Of a DNA stretch of 64,000 bases, positions 51,868 to 61,580 are shown piece after piece. The notes beneath the pieces were generated by a model, which had not been told where the DNA came from, searched no databases, and saw only the letters and a list, made by a program, of their open reading frames with translations. The stretch covers positions 1 to 64,000 of the forward strand of contig JAFPZF010000068.1 of NCBI GenBank assembly GCA_017417385.1. Direction: 5' to 3'. The position numbers were made by a program, and so were the translations under genes. Position 1 is the stretch's first letter; every line of letters begins with the position of its first letter. This DNA comes from Bacteroidales bacterium (GTDB lineage: Bacteria > Bacteroidota > Bacteroidia > Bacteroidales > Marinilabiliaceae).

Positions 51868-52344
51868 ATGAAAGGGTTTACGGGAGACTATAGTGGGCGA
51901 GCAGACCAGAAGAACAGGCTGCTGATACCGTCGCGCTTCAAGAGTGTACTTGAAGGCGAGGGAGAGGGTCGTGCCATAGTCAAGAAAGACCTGTATGAGA
52001 AGTGCCTGTTATTGTATCCGATAGGCGTATGGGAGTCGAAGGTCGAGGACCTGCAGAGCAGGATAGACCCATATAACAGGCAGCACACCCAGTTCATGAG
52101 GGAGTTCATCAGGACGACGCAGGAGGTCAGCATGGACGGGAACGGGCGCATATTGCTGCCGAAGAAGCTCCTCGACATGATAGGGGCGGACAAAGACTTC
52201 ACGCTACTCGGGTTGCAGGATCACATAGAGATATGGGACACAGCGACATACGAGTCGTCGAAGTTGACGGAGCAGCAGATATTCGAGTTGTCGGACAGCC
52301 TATTTGGCAAGGATAAAAAGGCGAGGGAGTATGGAGCGGAGTGA
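51868..52344 (+). CDS. mraZ: MraZ, DNA-binding repressor of the division/cell-wall cluster
   Basis: 158 residues. Two AbrB-like halves: GDYSGRADQKNRLLIPSRFK and QEVSMDGNGRILLPKKLLDM, each with the DxxGR/K-lxIP signature. MraZ forms a ring and represses the operon it heads by binding short direct repeats upstream; I did not identify such repeats with confidence in the preceding gap. It overlaps rsmH by 14 bases. Confidence 0.95.
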   Translation: MKGFTGDYSGRADQKNRLLIPSRFKSVLEGEGEGRAIVKKDLYEKCLLLYPIGVWESKVEDLQSRIDPYNRQHTQFMREFIRTTQEVSMDGNGRILLPKKLLDMIGADKDFTLLGLQDHIEIWDTATYESSKLTEQQIFELSDSLFGKDKKAREYGAE

Positions 52345-53263
52345 GAAGGAGACATATCATGTCCCCGTGTTGCTGAAGGAGTCGGTAGATGCGCTGGGCA
52401 TACGTCCGGACGGGATCTACGTAGATGTCACGATGGGCGGTGGAGGACATAGTAGGGAGATACTGAGCAGGCTCGGCCCCAAGGGGCGGCTGATAGCGTT
52501 CGACCAGGATTCGGACGCGCTGGCCAATGCGCCGAAGGACGGGCGGCTGACCGTAGTGCACCATAACTTCAGGTACTTGGCGGACTACATAGGATACATG
52601 GGAGTCGGGTATGTCGATGGAGTTCTCGGGGACCTCGGAGTCTCGTCGCACCATTTTGATGCGGCGGAGAGAGGATTTTCGATAAGGGCAGAGGGTCCGC
52701 TCGACATGAGGATGAACAGGGAAGGGCGGGTGACGGCGGCGGACATAGTAGCCACGTATGACGTCGAGCGTCTGACGGGCATCCTCGCCACATGGGGGGA
52801 GGTCAATCAGCCGAAGAGGATAGCTGGTGCGATAGTGAAGGCAAGGGCGGAGGCGCCGATAGTCAGCACGACAGAGTTGCGTGAGGTCATAGACAGGAAC
52901 GTGCCTCGCAATGACCAGGGCAAGACCGTCACGAAAGTCTTTCAGGCCCTCAGGATAGAGGTGAACAGGGAGATGGACGCGCTGGAGACAATGTTGAGGG
53001 GGGCGGTCAGCGTCTTGCGTCCTGGAAGTGGGCGAGTGGTCATGATAGCGTATCACAGCCTAGAGGACAGGATGGTCAAGAACCTGATGAGGAGTGGGGA
53101 CCCGATGAAGAGTGAGCCGGAGAGGGATGCCATCACAGGAGACAGCGACACGCCGTTTGAGGTGAGCCAGCGCAAGCCGACAGTCCCGAGCTCGGAAGAG
53201 ATCGAGAGGAATCCGAGGGCGCGGAGTGCTAAGCTGAGATGGGCAGAAAGGAGGGCGAAATGA
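52331..53263 (+). CDS. rsmH: 16S rRNA (cytosine(1402)-N4)-methyltransferase
   Basis: 310 residues from the ATG at 52331 inside the end of mraZ. Signatures: YHVPVLLKESVDAL, the SAM loop VDVTMGGGGHSREIL, AFDQDSDAL, DGVLGDLGVSSHHFD, FSIRAEGPLDMRMN, FQALRIEVNREMDALE and VMIAYHSLEDRMVK. The product methylates C1402 in the ribosomal decoding centre. Its stop overlaps ftsL by 4 bases (ATGA), as is usual in this cluster. Confidence 0.96.
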   Translation: MERSEKETYHVPVLLKESVDALGIRPDGIYVDVTMGGGGHSREILSRLGPKGRLIAFDQDSDALANAPKDGRLTVVHHNFRYLADYIGYMGVGYVDGVLGDLGVSSHHFDAAERGFSIRAEGPLDMRMNREGRVTAADIVATYDVERLTGILATWGEVNQPKRIAGAIVKARAEAPIVSTTELREVIDRNVPRNDQGKTVTKVFQALRIEVNREMDALETMLRGAVSVLRPGSGRVVMIAYHSLEDRMVKNLMRSGDPMKSEPERDAITGDSDTPFEVSQRKPTVPSSEEIERNPRARSAKLRWAERRAK

Positions 53264-53898
53264 TAGGCATAGAGATAACGGACGACGACGAGAAGATAGA
53301 GGAGACGACGAGAGAAATAGACGAGAGGGAAGAGAAGGGGAAGAGGGAAGAGGGGAAGAAGGACGATAGGGACGAGAGGGGGTTCATAGGAGTCGAGATA
53401 GACAGCGACGAGGGGGAAGAAGAGGAGAGTGACGAGGGGGAAGACGAGGGAGAAGAAGAGGGAGAGAAGGGGGAAGAGAAGGGAGCGAAGGAGGAAAAGG
53501 GGAAGAAGGGGGACAAGAAGGAGAAGGCAGAGGGGAAGAGAGAGACGCGGAAGGCGGAGAGGACTCAGGACGAGGAAGAGGAAAGGGCTGTAGGAGAGTC
53601 GTGGTTTCGGGACTTGATGCTCGGCCACATAAGGATGCCCTTTGACCCGTCGTGGAAGTTCGTCATCTTCATAGTCTTCATCTTTTTCGTCTACATAACG
53701 AACCACATAGAGATGGAGTCGAGGATGAGGAGGATCTCGGACTTGACGAGGGCGATAAAGGAGTTGAAGTATGAGCATATAACGACTCAGAGCGAGCTGA
53801 TGAACATGAGCAGACAGAGCGAAGTCCTCAGGCGCGCGGAGGCGGAGAACTTAGGGCTGCATGAGCTGACGGAGCCACCGCGGATCGTGGAGCGATAG
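53260..53898 (+). CDS. ftsL: FtsL-like division protein with a long charged N-terminal tail
   Basis: 212 residues from the ATG at 53260. The C-terminal 100 residues are FtsL-like: one membrane helix (WKFVIFIVFIFFVYITNHI) and a periplasmic coiled coil (LTRAIKELKYEHITTQSELM). The first 115 or so residues are almost only Glu, Asp, Lys, Arg and Gly (for example EEEESDEGEDEGEEEGEKGE), encoded by near-pure purine DNA; the line at 53461 has 2 pyrimidines in 60. Typical Bacteroidetes FtsL is about half this length. FtsL scaffolds FtsB/FtsQ and activates FtsWI. Identification rests on position, topology and coiled coil more than on sequence. Confidence 0.82.
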   Translation: MIGIEITDDDEKIEETTREIDEREEKGKREEGKKDDRDERGFIGVEIDSDEGEEEESDEGEDEGEEEGEKGEEKGAKEEKGKKGDKKEKAEGKRETRKAERTQDEEEERAVGESWFRDLMLGHIRMPFDPSWKFVIFIVFIFFVYITNHIEMESRMRRISDLTRAIKELKYEHITTQSELMNMSRQSEVLRRAEAENLGLHELTEPPRIVER

Positions 53899-54027
53899 AG
53901 GGAAAGAACGAGGGAGAGAAGGGAGAGAGAAGGGGGAGAGAAGGAAGCAGGGTAGGAACTAAACACACACTATATATACACAGGGGACCAGACACACTTG
54001 TCAACTAACGACGGAAAAACAAAGGCG

Positions 54028-56142
54028 ATGGCAAACGAAATGGAGAAAGCTCACAAGATGATAACCATGGCACTCGTTGCTATGGTTATCGTTTGCCTTG
54101 CCATATTCATCAAGGCGTTTCACCTGAAGGTGTTCAGTGGGGACACGTACAAGAGCGAGCTGGACAGATTCAACAGCAAGAAGGTCAGGATAGACGCCGT
54201 CAGGGGGAGCATATTGGCCAGGGATGGGCGGAAGCTGGCGTGTTCGGTCCCGATGTACAAAGTGTGTATAGACCCGGCGATAGACGTAAAGGACTCGATA
54301 TTCAACAGCATGCTCGGGAAGCTGAGCAGGCAGTTGGCGGAGTTCTATGGAGACAAGTCGGCTCGGGAGTACAGGGAGCGGATAGAGAAGGCACGGACAG
54401 CGAAGAAGCGTTACCTCGTGCTAAATCCGCGACTGATCAACTATGAGGAGCTGCAGAGACTGATGAGCTTTGACTTCTTCCAGAGCAAGTACACCAAGGC
54501 GTGCCTACAGCCCGAGCAGATAGACATCAGGAAGTTGCCTTTCGGACTATTGGCAGCGAGGACCATAGGCAGGTTGAGGGAGAACAAGCGACTCGGTGGC
54601 GAGATAGGGATAGAGAACTCGTATGACAAGATACTGAAGGGGAAGGACGGACGCGGGACGCGGAGGATGAGAGCAGGGCGGTGGAACATCGACGAGGACG
54701 AGCCGGCGGAGAACGGTCGGGACGTCATGACGACGATAGACATCGACATACAGGACGTCGCGGAGTACTCGTTGCTGAACCAGCTGAAGGCACACGAGGC
54801 GGACCACGGGGTTGCGATCCTGATGGAGGTGAAGACCGGGGCGATAAGGGCCATCGTGAACCTCAGCAGGCAGGAGGACGGCAGTTATGCGGAGACGTAC
54901 AACTATGCCGTCGGAGAGCTGGCGGAGCCGGGGTCGACGTTCAAGCTGGCGACAGTGATGGCGTGTCTCGAGGATGGTGGAGTCACGGCAGAGGACACCA
55001 TAGACACGTACAACGGCGAGTATAAGATATACGATCGTGTCATGAGGGACAGCAAGGTCGGTGGGCACGGGAACGTGACCGTCAAGCAGGCATTCGAAGT
55101 CTCGAGCAACATAGCGTTCTCTCGACTTGCGATGAAGTGCTTCGGCGGGGACAAGCAGCGATTCGTCGAGAGACTGCATGACCTCGGGCTGTGTGACAGC
55201 CTCGGGATAGAGATCAAGGGCGAGGGGCGCTCGTATATCAAAGACGTCAACGACCCGACGTGGAGTGGCACGACGTTGCCATGGATGTCGATAGGTTATG
55301 AGGTCAGGATAACGCCGTTGCAGCTGCTGACGTTCTACAATGCCGTCGCGAACAACGGGACGATGATGAAGCCCATGATCGTCGAGGGGCAGATGGAGGA
55401 CGGGAAGAGAGTCGTCACCAACAAGCCGAAAGTCATGCGGACGTCGATAGCGAGCAGGAGGACCATCAACACCGTCAAGGAGATGCTGAAGGGCGTCGTC
55501 GAGCAGGGTACTGCGCGGAACATCAGCAACACTCCGTATAAGATAGCGGGGAAGACCGGCACGGCGCAGATAGCGCAGGCGGGGAAGGGCTATAGCAATG
55601 ACGGACAGAAGCGCTACCTGGCGTCGTTTGCAGGATATTTCCCGGCGGACGCCCCCTTGTATTCGTGTGTTGTCATGGTGTATGGACCGAGCAGGCAGGT
55701 GTATTATGGCAACGTCTTGGCGGGAAACGTCGTCAAGGCCATAGCCGACAGAGTGTATGCCGCCGAGTTCCGCAGGGGGACGACGAAGATACAGCCGGAG
55801 CGGCCGTCGACAGGGCGGATGCCATATAGCAAGGGCGGTCGGTTGACCGAGCTGATGAAGGCGATGGCGCACCTGCACATACCGCACTCGATACCGGGGA
55901 CGTCGTCAGAGTGGGCGTCGACAGAGGCTGGGGAGAAGTCCGTCAGCATAACGTCTCGTCATTTCGTGGCGAACAAAGTACCGGACACTCGGGGGCTTGG
56001 GGCTGCGGATGCCGTGGCGCTCGTCGAAGGAATGGGGATGCGCGTCATGATGAGCGGGACGGGCAGAGTCGTCAGTCAGGAGCCGGCGGCTGGGACCACA
56101 TACAGTCGGAGCACGACAGTCAAGCTGACCCTCGGAGACTAG
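54028..56142 (+). CDS. ftsI: division-specific transpeptidase (FtsI/PBP3) with C-terminal PASTA domain
   Basis: 704 residues from the ATG at 54028; an upstream TTG at 53998 is less likely. One N-terminal membrane helix (ITMALVAMVIVCLAIFIKAF), a dimerisation domain (VRGSILARDGRKLACSVPMY) and the transpeptidase with SxxK at S303 (GSTFKLA), SSNIAFSRL, and KTGTAQIAQAG. The C-terminus is a PASTA domain (VPDTRGLGAADAVALVEGMG). It crosslinks septal peptidoglycan with FtsW as partner. A nested inverted repeat overlaps the start codon. It lies 129 bases after ftsL, longer than the other gaps in the cluster. Confidence 0.95.
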   Translation: MANEMEKAHKMITMALVAMVIVCLAIFIKAFHLKVFSGDTYKSELDRFNSKKVRIDAVRGSILARDGRKLACSVPMYKVCIDPAIDVKDSIFNSMLGKLSRQLAEFYGDKSAREYRERIEKARTAKKRYLVLNPRLINYEELQRLMSFDFFQSKYTKACLQPEQIDIRKLPFGLLAARTIGRLRENKRLGGEIGIENSYDKILKGKDGRGTRRMRAGRWNIDEDEPAENGRDVMTTIDIDIQDVAEYSLLNQLKAHEADHGVAILMEVKTGAIRAIVNLSRQEDGSYAETYNYAVGELAEPGSTFKLATVMACLEDGGVTAEDTIDTYNGEYKIYDRVMRDSKVGGHGNVTVKQAFEVSSNIAFSRLAMKCFGGDKQRFVERLHDLGLCDSLGIEIKGEGRSYIKDVNDPTWSGTTLPWMSIGYEVRITPLQLLTFYNAVANNGTMMKPMIVEGQMEDGKRVVTNKPKVMRTSIASRRTINTVKEMLKGVVEQGTARNISNTPYKIAGKTGTAQIAQAGKGYSNDGQKRYLASFAGYFPADAPLYSCVVMVYGPSRQVYYGNVLAGNVVKAIADRVYAAEFRRGTTKIQPERPSTGRMPYSKGGRLTELMKAMAHLHIPHSIPGTSSEWASTEAGEKSVSITSRHFVANKVPDTRGLGAADAVALVEGMGMRVMMSGTGRVVSQEPAAGTTYSRSTTVKLTLGD
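54030..54097 (+). promoter_or_regulatory. split inverted repeat at the ftsI start codon
   Basis: The right arm ATGGTTATCGTTTGCC (54082-54097) pairs perfectly with two left segments, GGCAAACGA (54030-54038) and GATAACCAT (54060-54068), separated by 21 bases. The left arm begins two bases after the A of the ATG. It could form an mRNA structure that affects translation starts. Confidence 0.55.
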
Positions 56143-56216
56143 GAGGAAGAGGGTGAGCGCGACAAAGAACAATAGAGAAGAAGAAAAAAACAGAAAGAAA
56201 TAAAACAGTCAAGCCA

Positions 56217-57665
56217 ATGAAACTCAAAGAGCTAATAGAATCGGCGGGTGTCGATGTCAAGGAGATACGCGGGGCGTATGACATAGAGGTCGGAGAAATG
56301 ACGCTTGACAGTCGTCAGGCGGGGAAGGGAGTGATGTTCGTCTGCCAGGCCGGGACGAAGAGTGACGGACATGAGTACGCATCGGCGGCTGCGGCGAAAG
56401 GCTGTGACATAATATTAGCCGAGAGGCGGGTTGATGTCGACGACACGAAAGTCACGACAGTAATAGTATCGGACACCCATGTGGCGCTTGGTCGGGTAGC
56501 GTCGGCGCTGTATGGACATCCGTCGCGGAAGATGAAAGTCGTCGGGGTGACCGGGACGAACGGCAAGACCACGACGGCGACATTGCTATACAAGCTCATG
56601 ATGGCGCTCGGGCACAAGGCGGGACTATTCTCGACCGTCGCGAACTACGTCGGCGAGGAGCGCCAGGAGGCCAAGCAGACGACGCCGGACGCCATCACCA
56701 TCCAGAGGGAGATGGGAAGGATGGTAGCTGCGGGCTGCAAATACTGCTTCATGGAGGTCAGTTCGCACAGCGTCGTCCAGGAGAGAATCTCCGGGATCGA
56801 GTTTGCGGGAGGCGTATTCTCGAACCTGACTCACGACCATCTCGACTTCCACAAGACATTTGCGGCATACAGGGAGGCCAAGAAAGGCTTTTTCGACAGG
56901 CTCGGCAAGGGGGCTTTTGCCCTCGTCAACATAGACGACAAGAATGGCGAGGTCATGATACAGAACACGGCGGCGAAGAAGTGCAGATACTCCATGCTGA
57001 CGGCGGCCGACTACAAGGGGAAAGTCGTCGAGGACACCATGGAGGGGATGCTGATAGACATCAACGGGAGAGAGGCACAGATGCAGTTCGTCGGACGGTT
57101 CAACGCATACAACCTGTTGGCAATCTATGGTGCAGCCGTAGAGCTCGGATTCAGTCCCGAGGAAGTGCTACGCGTCTTGAGCGGGCTGCGACCAGTTGAT
57201 GGGCGATTTGAGACCCACAAGACCAGCAAGGGAGCGACGGCCATCGTCGACTATGCCCATACGCCTGACGCGTTGCTGAACGTCATCTCGACGATCAACG
57301 AGATAAGGAAAGGCAGCCAGAAGCTGATAGTCGTCTGTGGCTGTGGAGGAGACAGGGACAGGACCAAGCGTCCAGAGATGGCGAGAGAGGCGGCGAAGGG
57401 AGCCGACACCGTCATCTTGACGAGCGACAATCCGAGGAGCGAGGAGCCGGAGGCCATACTCGACGAGATGAAGCAGGGGCTCGACGAGGAGCAGATGAGG
57501 AGGACCCTCGTCATAGCAGACAGGCGCGAGGCCATAAAGACAGCCGGGACCCTTGCGGGGGCTGGCGACATAATGCTCGTTGCTGGCAAGGGACACGAGG
57601 ACTATCAGGAGATCAAGGGAGTGAAGCATCACTTCAGTGACCGCGAGGAAGTCGAGAAACTATAG
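56217..57665 (+). CDS. murE: UDP-MurNAc-tripeptide synthetase (meso-diaminopimelate ligase)
   Basis: 482 residues. The ATP loop [10 protein letters not shown] is at residues 111-120. DNPR at about residues 404-407 ([14 protein letters not shown]) specifies meso-diaminopimelate as the added amino acid. Substrate-binding segments [12 protein letters not shown] and [10 protein letters not shown] are present. The enzyme adds the third residue of the peptidoglycan stem peptide in the cytoplasm. It lies 74 bases after ftsI and 29 before mraY; murF, next in many bacteria, is absent from this cluster, as usual in Bacteroidetes. Confidence 0.97.
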   Translation: MKLKELIESAGVDVKEIRGAYDIEVGEMTLDSRQAGKGVMFVCQAGTKSDGHEYASAAAAKGCDIILAERRVDVDDTKVTTVIVSDTHVALGRVASALYGHPSRKMKVVGVTGTNGKTTTATLLYKLMMALGHKAGLFSTVANYVGEERQEAKQTTPDAITIQREMGRMVAAGCKYCFMEVSSHSVVQERISGIEFAGGVFSNLTHDHLDFHKTFAAYREAKKGFFDRLGKGAFALVNIDDKNGEVMIQNTAAKKCRYSMLTAADYKGKVVEDTMEGMLIDINGREAQMQFVGRFNAYNLLAIYGAAVELGFSPEEVLRVLSGLRPVDGRFETHKTSKGATAIVDYAHTPDALLNVISTINEIRKGSQKLIVVCGCGGDRDRTKRPEMAREAAKGADTVILTSDNPRSEEPEAILDEMKQGLDEEQMRRTLVIADRREAIKTAGTLAGAGDIMLVAGKGHEDYQEIKGVKHHFSDREEVEKL

Positions 57666-57694
57666 GAGGACGGGACAGAAAAAAGCGAAAGACG

Positions 57695-58954
57695 ATGTTG
57701 TATTATTTGTTTCACTTTCTGAAGGAGATAGGCGTCCCTGGCATGGGCGTCTTCCAGTACATCTCGTTCAGGGCGGCGATGGCGATAGTCATCTCGCTGA
57801 TCATGGCGACGATAATAGGCGGGAAGATCATCAAGCTACTGCAGCGTCAGCAGATAGGGGAGACCATCAGAGACCTCGGGCTCGAGGGACAGATGCAGAA
57901 GAAGGGGACTCCGACGATGGGCGGAATCATCATCATACTGTCCATATTAGTACCCGTCCTCTTGATGGCGAAGCTCGACAACGTATATGTCTTGCTGATG
58001 ATCGTCACGACGATATGGCTAGGCGTGATAGGGTTCGTCGATGACTACATCAAAGTCTTCAGGAAGAACAAGGAAGGATTGTCTGGGAGGATGAAGATCG
58101 TCGGACAGGTCGGGCTGGGCGTGATAGTTGCTGCGACGCTGTACCTGAGCAGCAGTGTCGTCGTCCATTCCGAGGAGACCGTCGGGAGCGAGGTCACGAC
58201 AGAGGCCGGAGCCGTCAGTGAGAAAGTCGGTGAGACAATCTCGGACAGGGGAGAGAAGGTGAAGGTCGAGAAGGCGCCAATAACATCCGTGCCGTTCTTC
58301 AAGGACCACACGTTCGACTACAGATGTCTGGCTAGCTGGGCGGGCCCCGAGTGGCAGGACACCATAGGGTGGATAGTCTTCGCCATACTAACCATATTCA
58401 TCATCACGGCGGTCAGTAACGGAGCGAACATGACCGACGGGCTGGACGGGCTTGCGGCTGGGACGTCGTCAATCATAGGTGCGGCGCTAGGCATCTTCGC
58501 ATACGTCTCGAGCCATCATGAGTTTGCGAGCTACCTGAACATCATGTTCATCCCCAATTCGTCGGAGCTCGTCGTCTTCATATCCGCGTTCATAGGAGCG
58601 ACAGTCGGGTTCCTCTGGTACAACTCGTATCCCGCTCAGGTGTTCATGGGCGATACCGGGTCGCTGACCATAGGCGGCATCATAGCCGTCTTTGCGATCC
58701 TGATACACATAGAGCTGCTGATCCCGATCTTGTGTGGCATATTCCTCGTCGAGAACGTGTCCGTCATGCTGCAGGTCGGGTATTACAAGTGGACGAGGAA
58801 GCATTACGGGACGCCGAGGCGCATATTCCTGATGGCGCCGCTGCACCATCATTATCAGAAGAAGGGCATACCGGAGCCGAAGATCGTAGCGAGGTTCTGG
58901 CTCGTCGGGATAATACTAGCGTTGTTGACAATAGTAACATTGAAGATACGATAG
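57695..58954 (+). CDS. mraY: phospho-MurNAc-pentapeptide translocase
   Basis: 419 residues, about 60 longer than E. coli MraY. Active-site aspartates are in FVDDYIK (D116/D117) and MTDGLDGL (D251), with MAPLHHHY near the end. It transfers phospho-MurNAc-pentapeptide to undecaprenyl phosphate to make lipid I. The extra length is a charged insertion of about 50 residues (roughly 157-208, [20 protein letters not shown] and following) after the membrane helix ending YLSSSVVV, which would sit outside the membrane. Insertions here occur in other Bacteroidetes MraY proteins. Confidence 0.96.
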   Translation: MLYYLFHFLKEIGVPGMGVFQYISFRAAMAIVISLIMATIIGGKIIKLLQRQQIGETIRDLGLEGQMQKKGTPTMGGIIIILSILVPVLLMAKLDNVYVLLMIVTTIWLGVIGFVDDYIKVFRKNKEGLSGRMKIVGQVGLGVIVAATLYLSSSVVVHSEETVGSEVTTEAGAVSEKVGETISDRGEKVKVEKAPITSVPFFKDHTFDYRCLASWAGPEWQDTIGWIVFAILTIFIITAVSNGANMTDGLDGLAAGTSSIIGAALGIFAYVSSHHEFASYLNIMFIPNSSELVVFISAFIGATVGFLWYNSYPAQVFMGDTGSLTIGGIIAVFAILIHIELLIPILCGIFLVENVSVMLQVGYYKWTRKHYGTPRRIFLMAPLHHHYQKKGIPEPKIVARFWLVGIILALLTIVTLKIR

Positions 58955-58986
58955 GGAAATAAAACTGCAAACAAAAGAGGAAGACA

Positions 58987-60312
58987 ATGAAGAAGATAGC
59001 GATACTAGGAGCAGGGGAGAGCGGCGTAGGAGCTGCGATACTGGGCAAGGTCAAGGGAATGGAAGTCCTCGTCAGCGACAGCGGGAAGATATCCGAGTCG
59101 AGGAAGCAGGAGTTGAGGGAGAGCGGCATCGAGTATGAGGAGGGTGGACACAGCGAGGAGCGGATTTGCGGTTCGGACCTCGTCGTCAAGAGTCCGGGCA
59201 TACCCGAGGATGCGCCTCTTGTCGTCGAGCTGCGGAGCAAGGGCATCCCCGTCATATCCGAGATAGAGTTTGCGGGCTATTATTCAAAGGCGAAGATGAT
59301 AGGCATCACCGGGGCGAACGGCAAGACGACGACCACGTTGCTGACGCATCATCTACTGACGTCGGCGGGAGTCAGTGCGAGCCTGGCGGGGAACATCGGT
59401 AAGAGCCTGGCGCGCCAGGTGGCCAACGGGGACGAGTCCGAGTGGTATGTCATCGAGCTGAGCAGTTTCCAGCTTGACGGGATGGAGAAGTTCAGGTGTG
59501 ACGTCGGAGTGCTCTGCAACATCACGCCGGACCACATGGACAGGTATGACCATGACTTCAGCAAGTATGCGCGCTCCAAGATGAGGATCACGCAGAACAT
59601 GAGGGCGGAGGACACCTTCGTCTATAACATAGATGACGAGGGGACCATGGCTCACCTCGTAGAGACGCCTGCGAGGAAGGTGGCAGTCTCGACGAAGGGG
59701 AAGAGCCAGGAGGCACACAGCGAGGACGGGCGAGTAGAAGTCCGTGTCAGGGGCGAATACAGGTCGGAGGTCGAGGAGCTCCCGATCAAGGGCATACACA
59801 ACGTCTATAACAGCATGATGGCGATAGCCGTCGCGCAGGTCGTCGGGCTGAGCGAGAAGCAGATAAAAGAAGGCCTGAAGACATTCAAGAATGCGCCACA
59901 CAGGCTCGAGCACGTACGGACCCTAGACGGAGTCGAGTACGTCAACGACTCGAAGGCGACGAATGTAGATGCGGCGTGGTATGCGCTGGAGTGCCAGAAG
60001 CGGCCAGTCATCTGGATCGTCGGCGGGAAGGACAAGGGCAACGACTATGGGGCCATATATGACATAGCGAAGTCCAAGGTGCGCTCGATAGTCTGCCTCG
60101 GCAAGGACAACAAGAAGATCATCGACTACTTCGGCAGCAGGGGCATGGAGGTGCATGACACTCACAGCATCGAGGAGTGCGTCATGAAGTGCAGGGAAGT
60201 GGCACAGAGCGGCGACGTCGTCCTGCTGAGTCCGTGCTGTGCAAGTTTTGACTTGTTCACGAGCTATGAGAACAGGGGAGACCTGTTCAGGAAAGTCGTA
60301 GAGTCGTTGTAG
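58987..60312 (+). CDS. murD: UDP-MurNAc-L-alanine:D-glutamate ligase
   Basis: 441 residues, full length. N-terminal Rossmann part IAILGAGESGVGAAILGK; ATP loop GITGANGKTTTTLLTHHLL; ELSSFQLDGMEKF and NITPDHMDRYD in the central domain; C-terminal NDSKATNVDAAWYAL and WIVGGKDKGNDYG. It adds D-glutamate as the second residue of the stem peptide. The ATG at 58987 is 32 bases after mraY; ftsW follows after 33 bases. Confidence 0.97.
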   Translation: MKKIAILGAGESGVGAAILGKVKGMEVLVSDSGKISESRKQELRESGIEYEEGGHSEERICGSDLVVKSPGIPEDAPLVVELRSKGIPVISEIEFAGYYSKAKMIGITGANGKTTTTLLTHHLLTSAGVSASLAGNIGKSLARQVANGDESEWYVIELSSFQLDGMEKFRCDVGVLCNITPDHMDRYDHDFSKYARSKMRITQNMRAEDTFVYNIDDEGTMAHLVETPARKVAVSTKGKSQEAHSEDGRVEVRVRGEYRSEVEELPIKGIHNVYNSMMAIAVAQVVGLSEKQIKEGLKTFKNAPHRLEHVRTLDGVEYVNDSKATNVDAAWYALECQKRPVIWIVGGKDKGNDYGAIYDIAKSKVRSIVCLGKDNKKIIDYFGSRGMEVHDTHSIEECVMKCREVAQSGDVVLLSPCCASFDLFTSYENRGDLFRKVVESL

Positions 60313-60345
60313 GAAATACAGGGAGACGACGGGGGGCAGAGCGAT

Positions 60346-61572
60346 ATGGCAGACTGGGTATCAAAGTTGATCAAGGGCGACCGCTACATGATAGGGGCGA
60401 TACTATTCCTGATGGTAGTATCGTTGCTGGCGGTATATAGTTCGACGACGCCGTTGGCGTACAGGACGCAGGACGGAAACACGACGTACTATCTACTGAA
60501 GCATGGGGCGATGTTGATAGGAGGCGGGGTGATATTAGGTTTGACGAGCAGGATACATCCGAAGTATCTGGCTGGTCTGGCCGAGGTCATGCTGGCAGTC
60601 AGTCTGGTGTTAGTATTGCTGACGATGGTCATAGGGACGTCGATCAACGGTTCGTCGCGATGGCTTTCGTTTGGAGGATTGCGGTTCCAGCCGTCGGAGA
60701 TAGCGAAGATCTCGTTAGTCTTGTTTGTCGCGAAGCAGCTTGCGATGAAGAAGAATCCGAACGATGCCTTCTGGCCGATAGTAGTAGCGACGGCGCTGAT
60801 ATGCGGAGTCATCATGATCGAGAACCTGTCGACGTGTCTGCTCATCGTGTGTGCAGTCGGAGCTATGATGGTCATAGGGCAGGTGTCGTGGGTGAAGCTA
60901 GGGATGACGGCGCTCGTCGGAGGCGTGTGTGTCGCGTTGCTGATAGCGTTGGCGCCGATGAAGGTCGTGAAGAGCAACTTCGGGAGGGCGTTGACGTGGC
61001 GAGGTCGAATCGAGCGATACGTAGGCAGTCCCGTCTTTGAGCCGATAGACAAAGCCTTTGGTTTTGAGCGGTCGGCGGCAGCCTTCGACAGCAAGACAGG
61101 GAAGGGAGCGGATAATTATCAGGCCAACATGGCGCTTGCTGCGGTGAGCACAGGCGGCATAGGAGGGCGAGGGCCTGGGAACAGTTATCTAAAGAATTTT
61201 TTGCCAGAGGCGGAGAGCGATTTCATTTTCTCTATAATTTTGGAGGAGTATGGGTTGTGGGGTTGCCTCCTGATCCTATCGGCATACGTGACCATATTGG
61301 CGAGGGCGCGGATAGTGGCGTCGCGGAGTCGATATCCGTTCCACATCTACACCATAGTCGGGATAGCGATATTACTGTCGATACAGGCGTTGATGAACAT
61401 GATGGTCGGAGTAGGGCTGATGCCGGTGACGGGACAGACGTTGCCCATGGTGAGCATGGGTGGCACGTCGAACTTCACGACAGGATTTGCGTATGGCATA
61501 ATGTTGTCGATAAGTTCGACGACATACGCCAACATGAAGAAAGATAAGCAGACAGGCAAGAACAATAGATAG
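60346..61572 (+). CDS. ftsW: septal peptidoglycan polymerase
   Basis: 408 residues with about ten membrane helices. SEDS-family signatures include INGSSRWLSFGGLRFQPSEI, the central NYQANMALAAVSTGGIGGRG, and FSIILEEYGLWG containing the conserved loop-4 region (LPEAESDFIFS), ending PVTGQTLPMVSMGGTSN. FtsW polymerises lipid II at the septum together with FtsI, encoded upstream. The ATG at 60346 fits the family; murG starts 8 bases after the stop. Confidence 0.96.
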   Translation: MADWVSKLIKGDRYMIGAILFLMVVSLLAVYSSTTPLAYRTQDGNTTYYLLKHGAMLIGGGVILGLTSRIHPKYLAGLAEVMLAVSLVLVLLTMVIGTSINGSSRWLSFGGLRFQPSEIAKISLVLFVAKQLAMKKNPNDAFWPIVVATALICGVIMIENLSTCLLIVCAVGAMMVIGQVSWVKLGMTALVGGVCVALLIALAPMKVVKSNFGRALTWRGRIERYVGSPVFEPIDKAFGFERSAAAFDSKTGKGADNYQANMALAAVSTGGIGGRGPGNSYLKNFLPEAESDFIFSIILEEYGLWGCLLILSAYVTILARARIVASRSRYPFHIYTIVGIAILLSIQALMNMMVGVGLMPVTGQTLPMVSMGGTSNFTTGFAYGIMLSISSTTYANMKKDKQTGKNNR

Positions 61573-61580
61573 AAGCAGAA

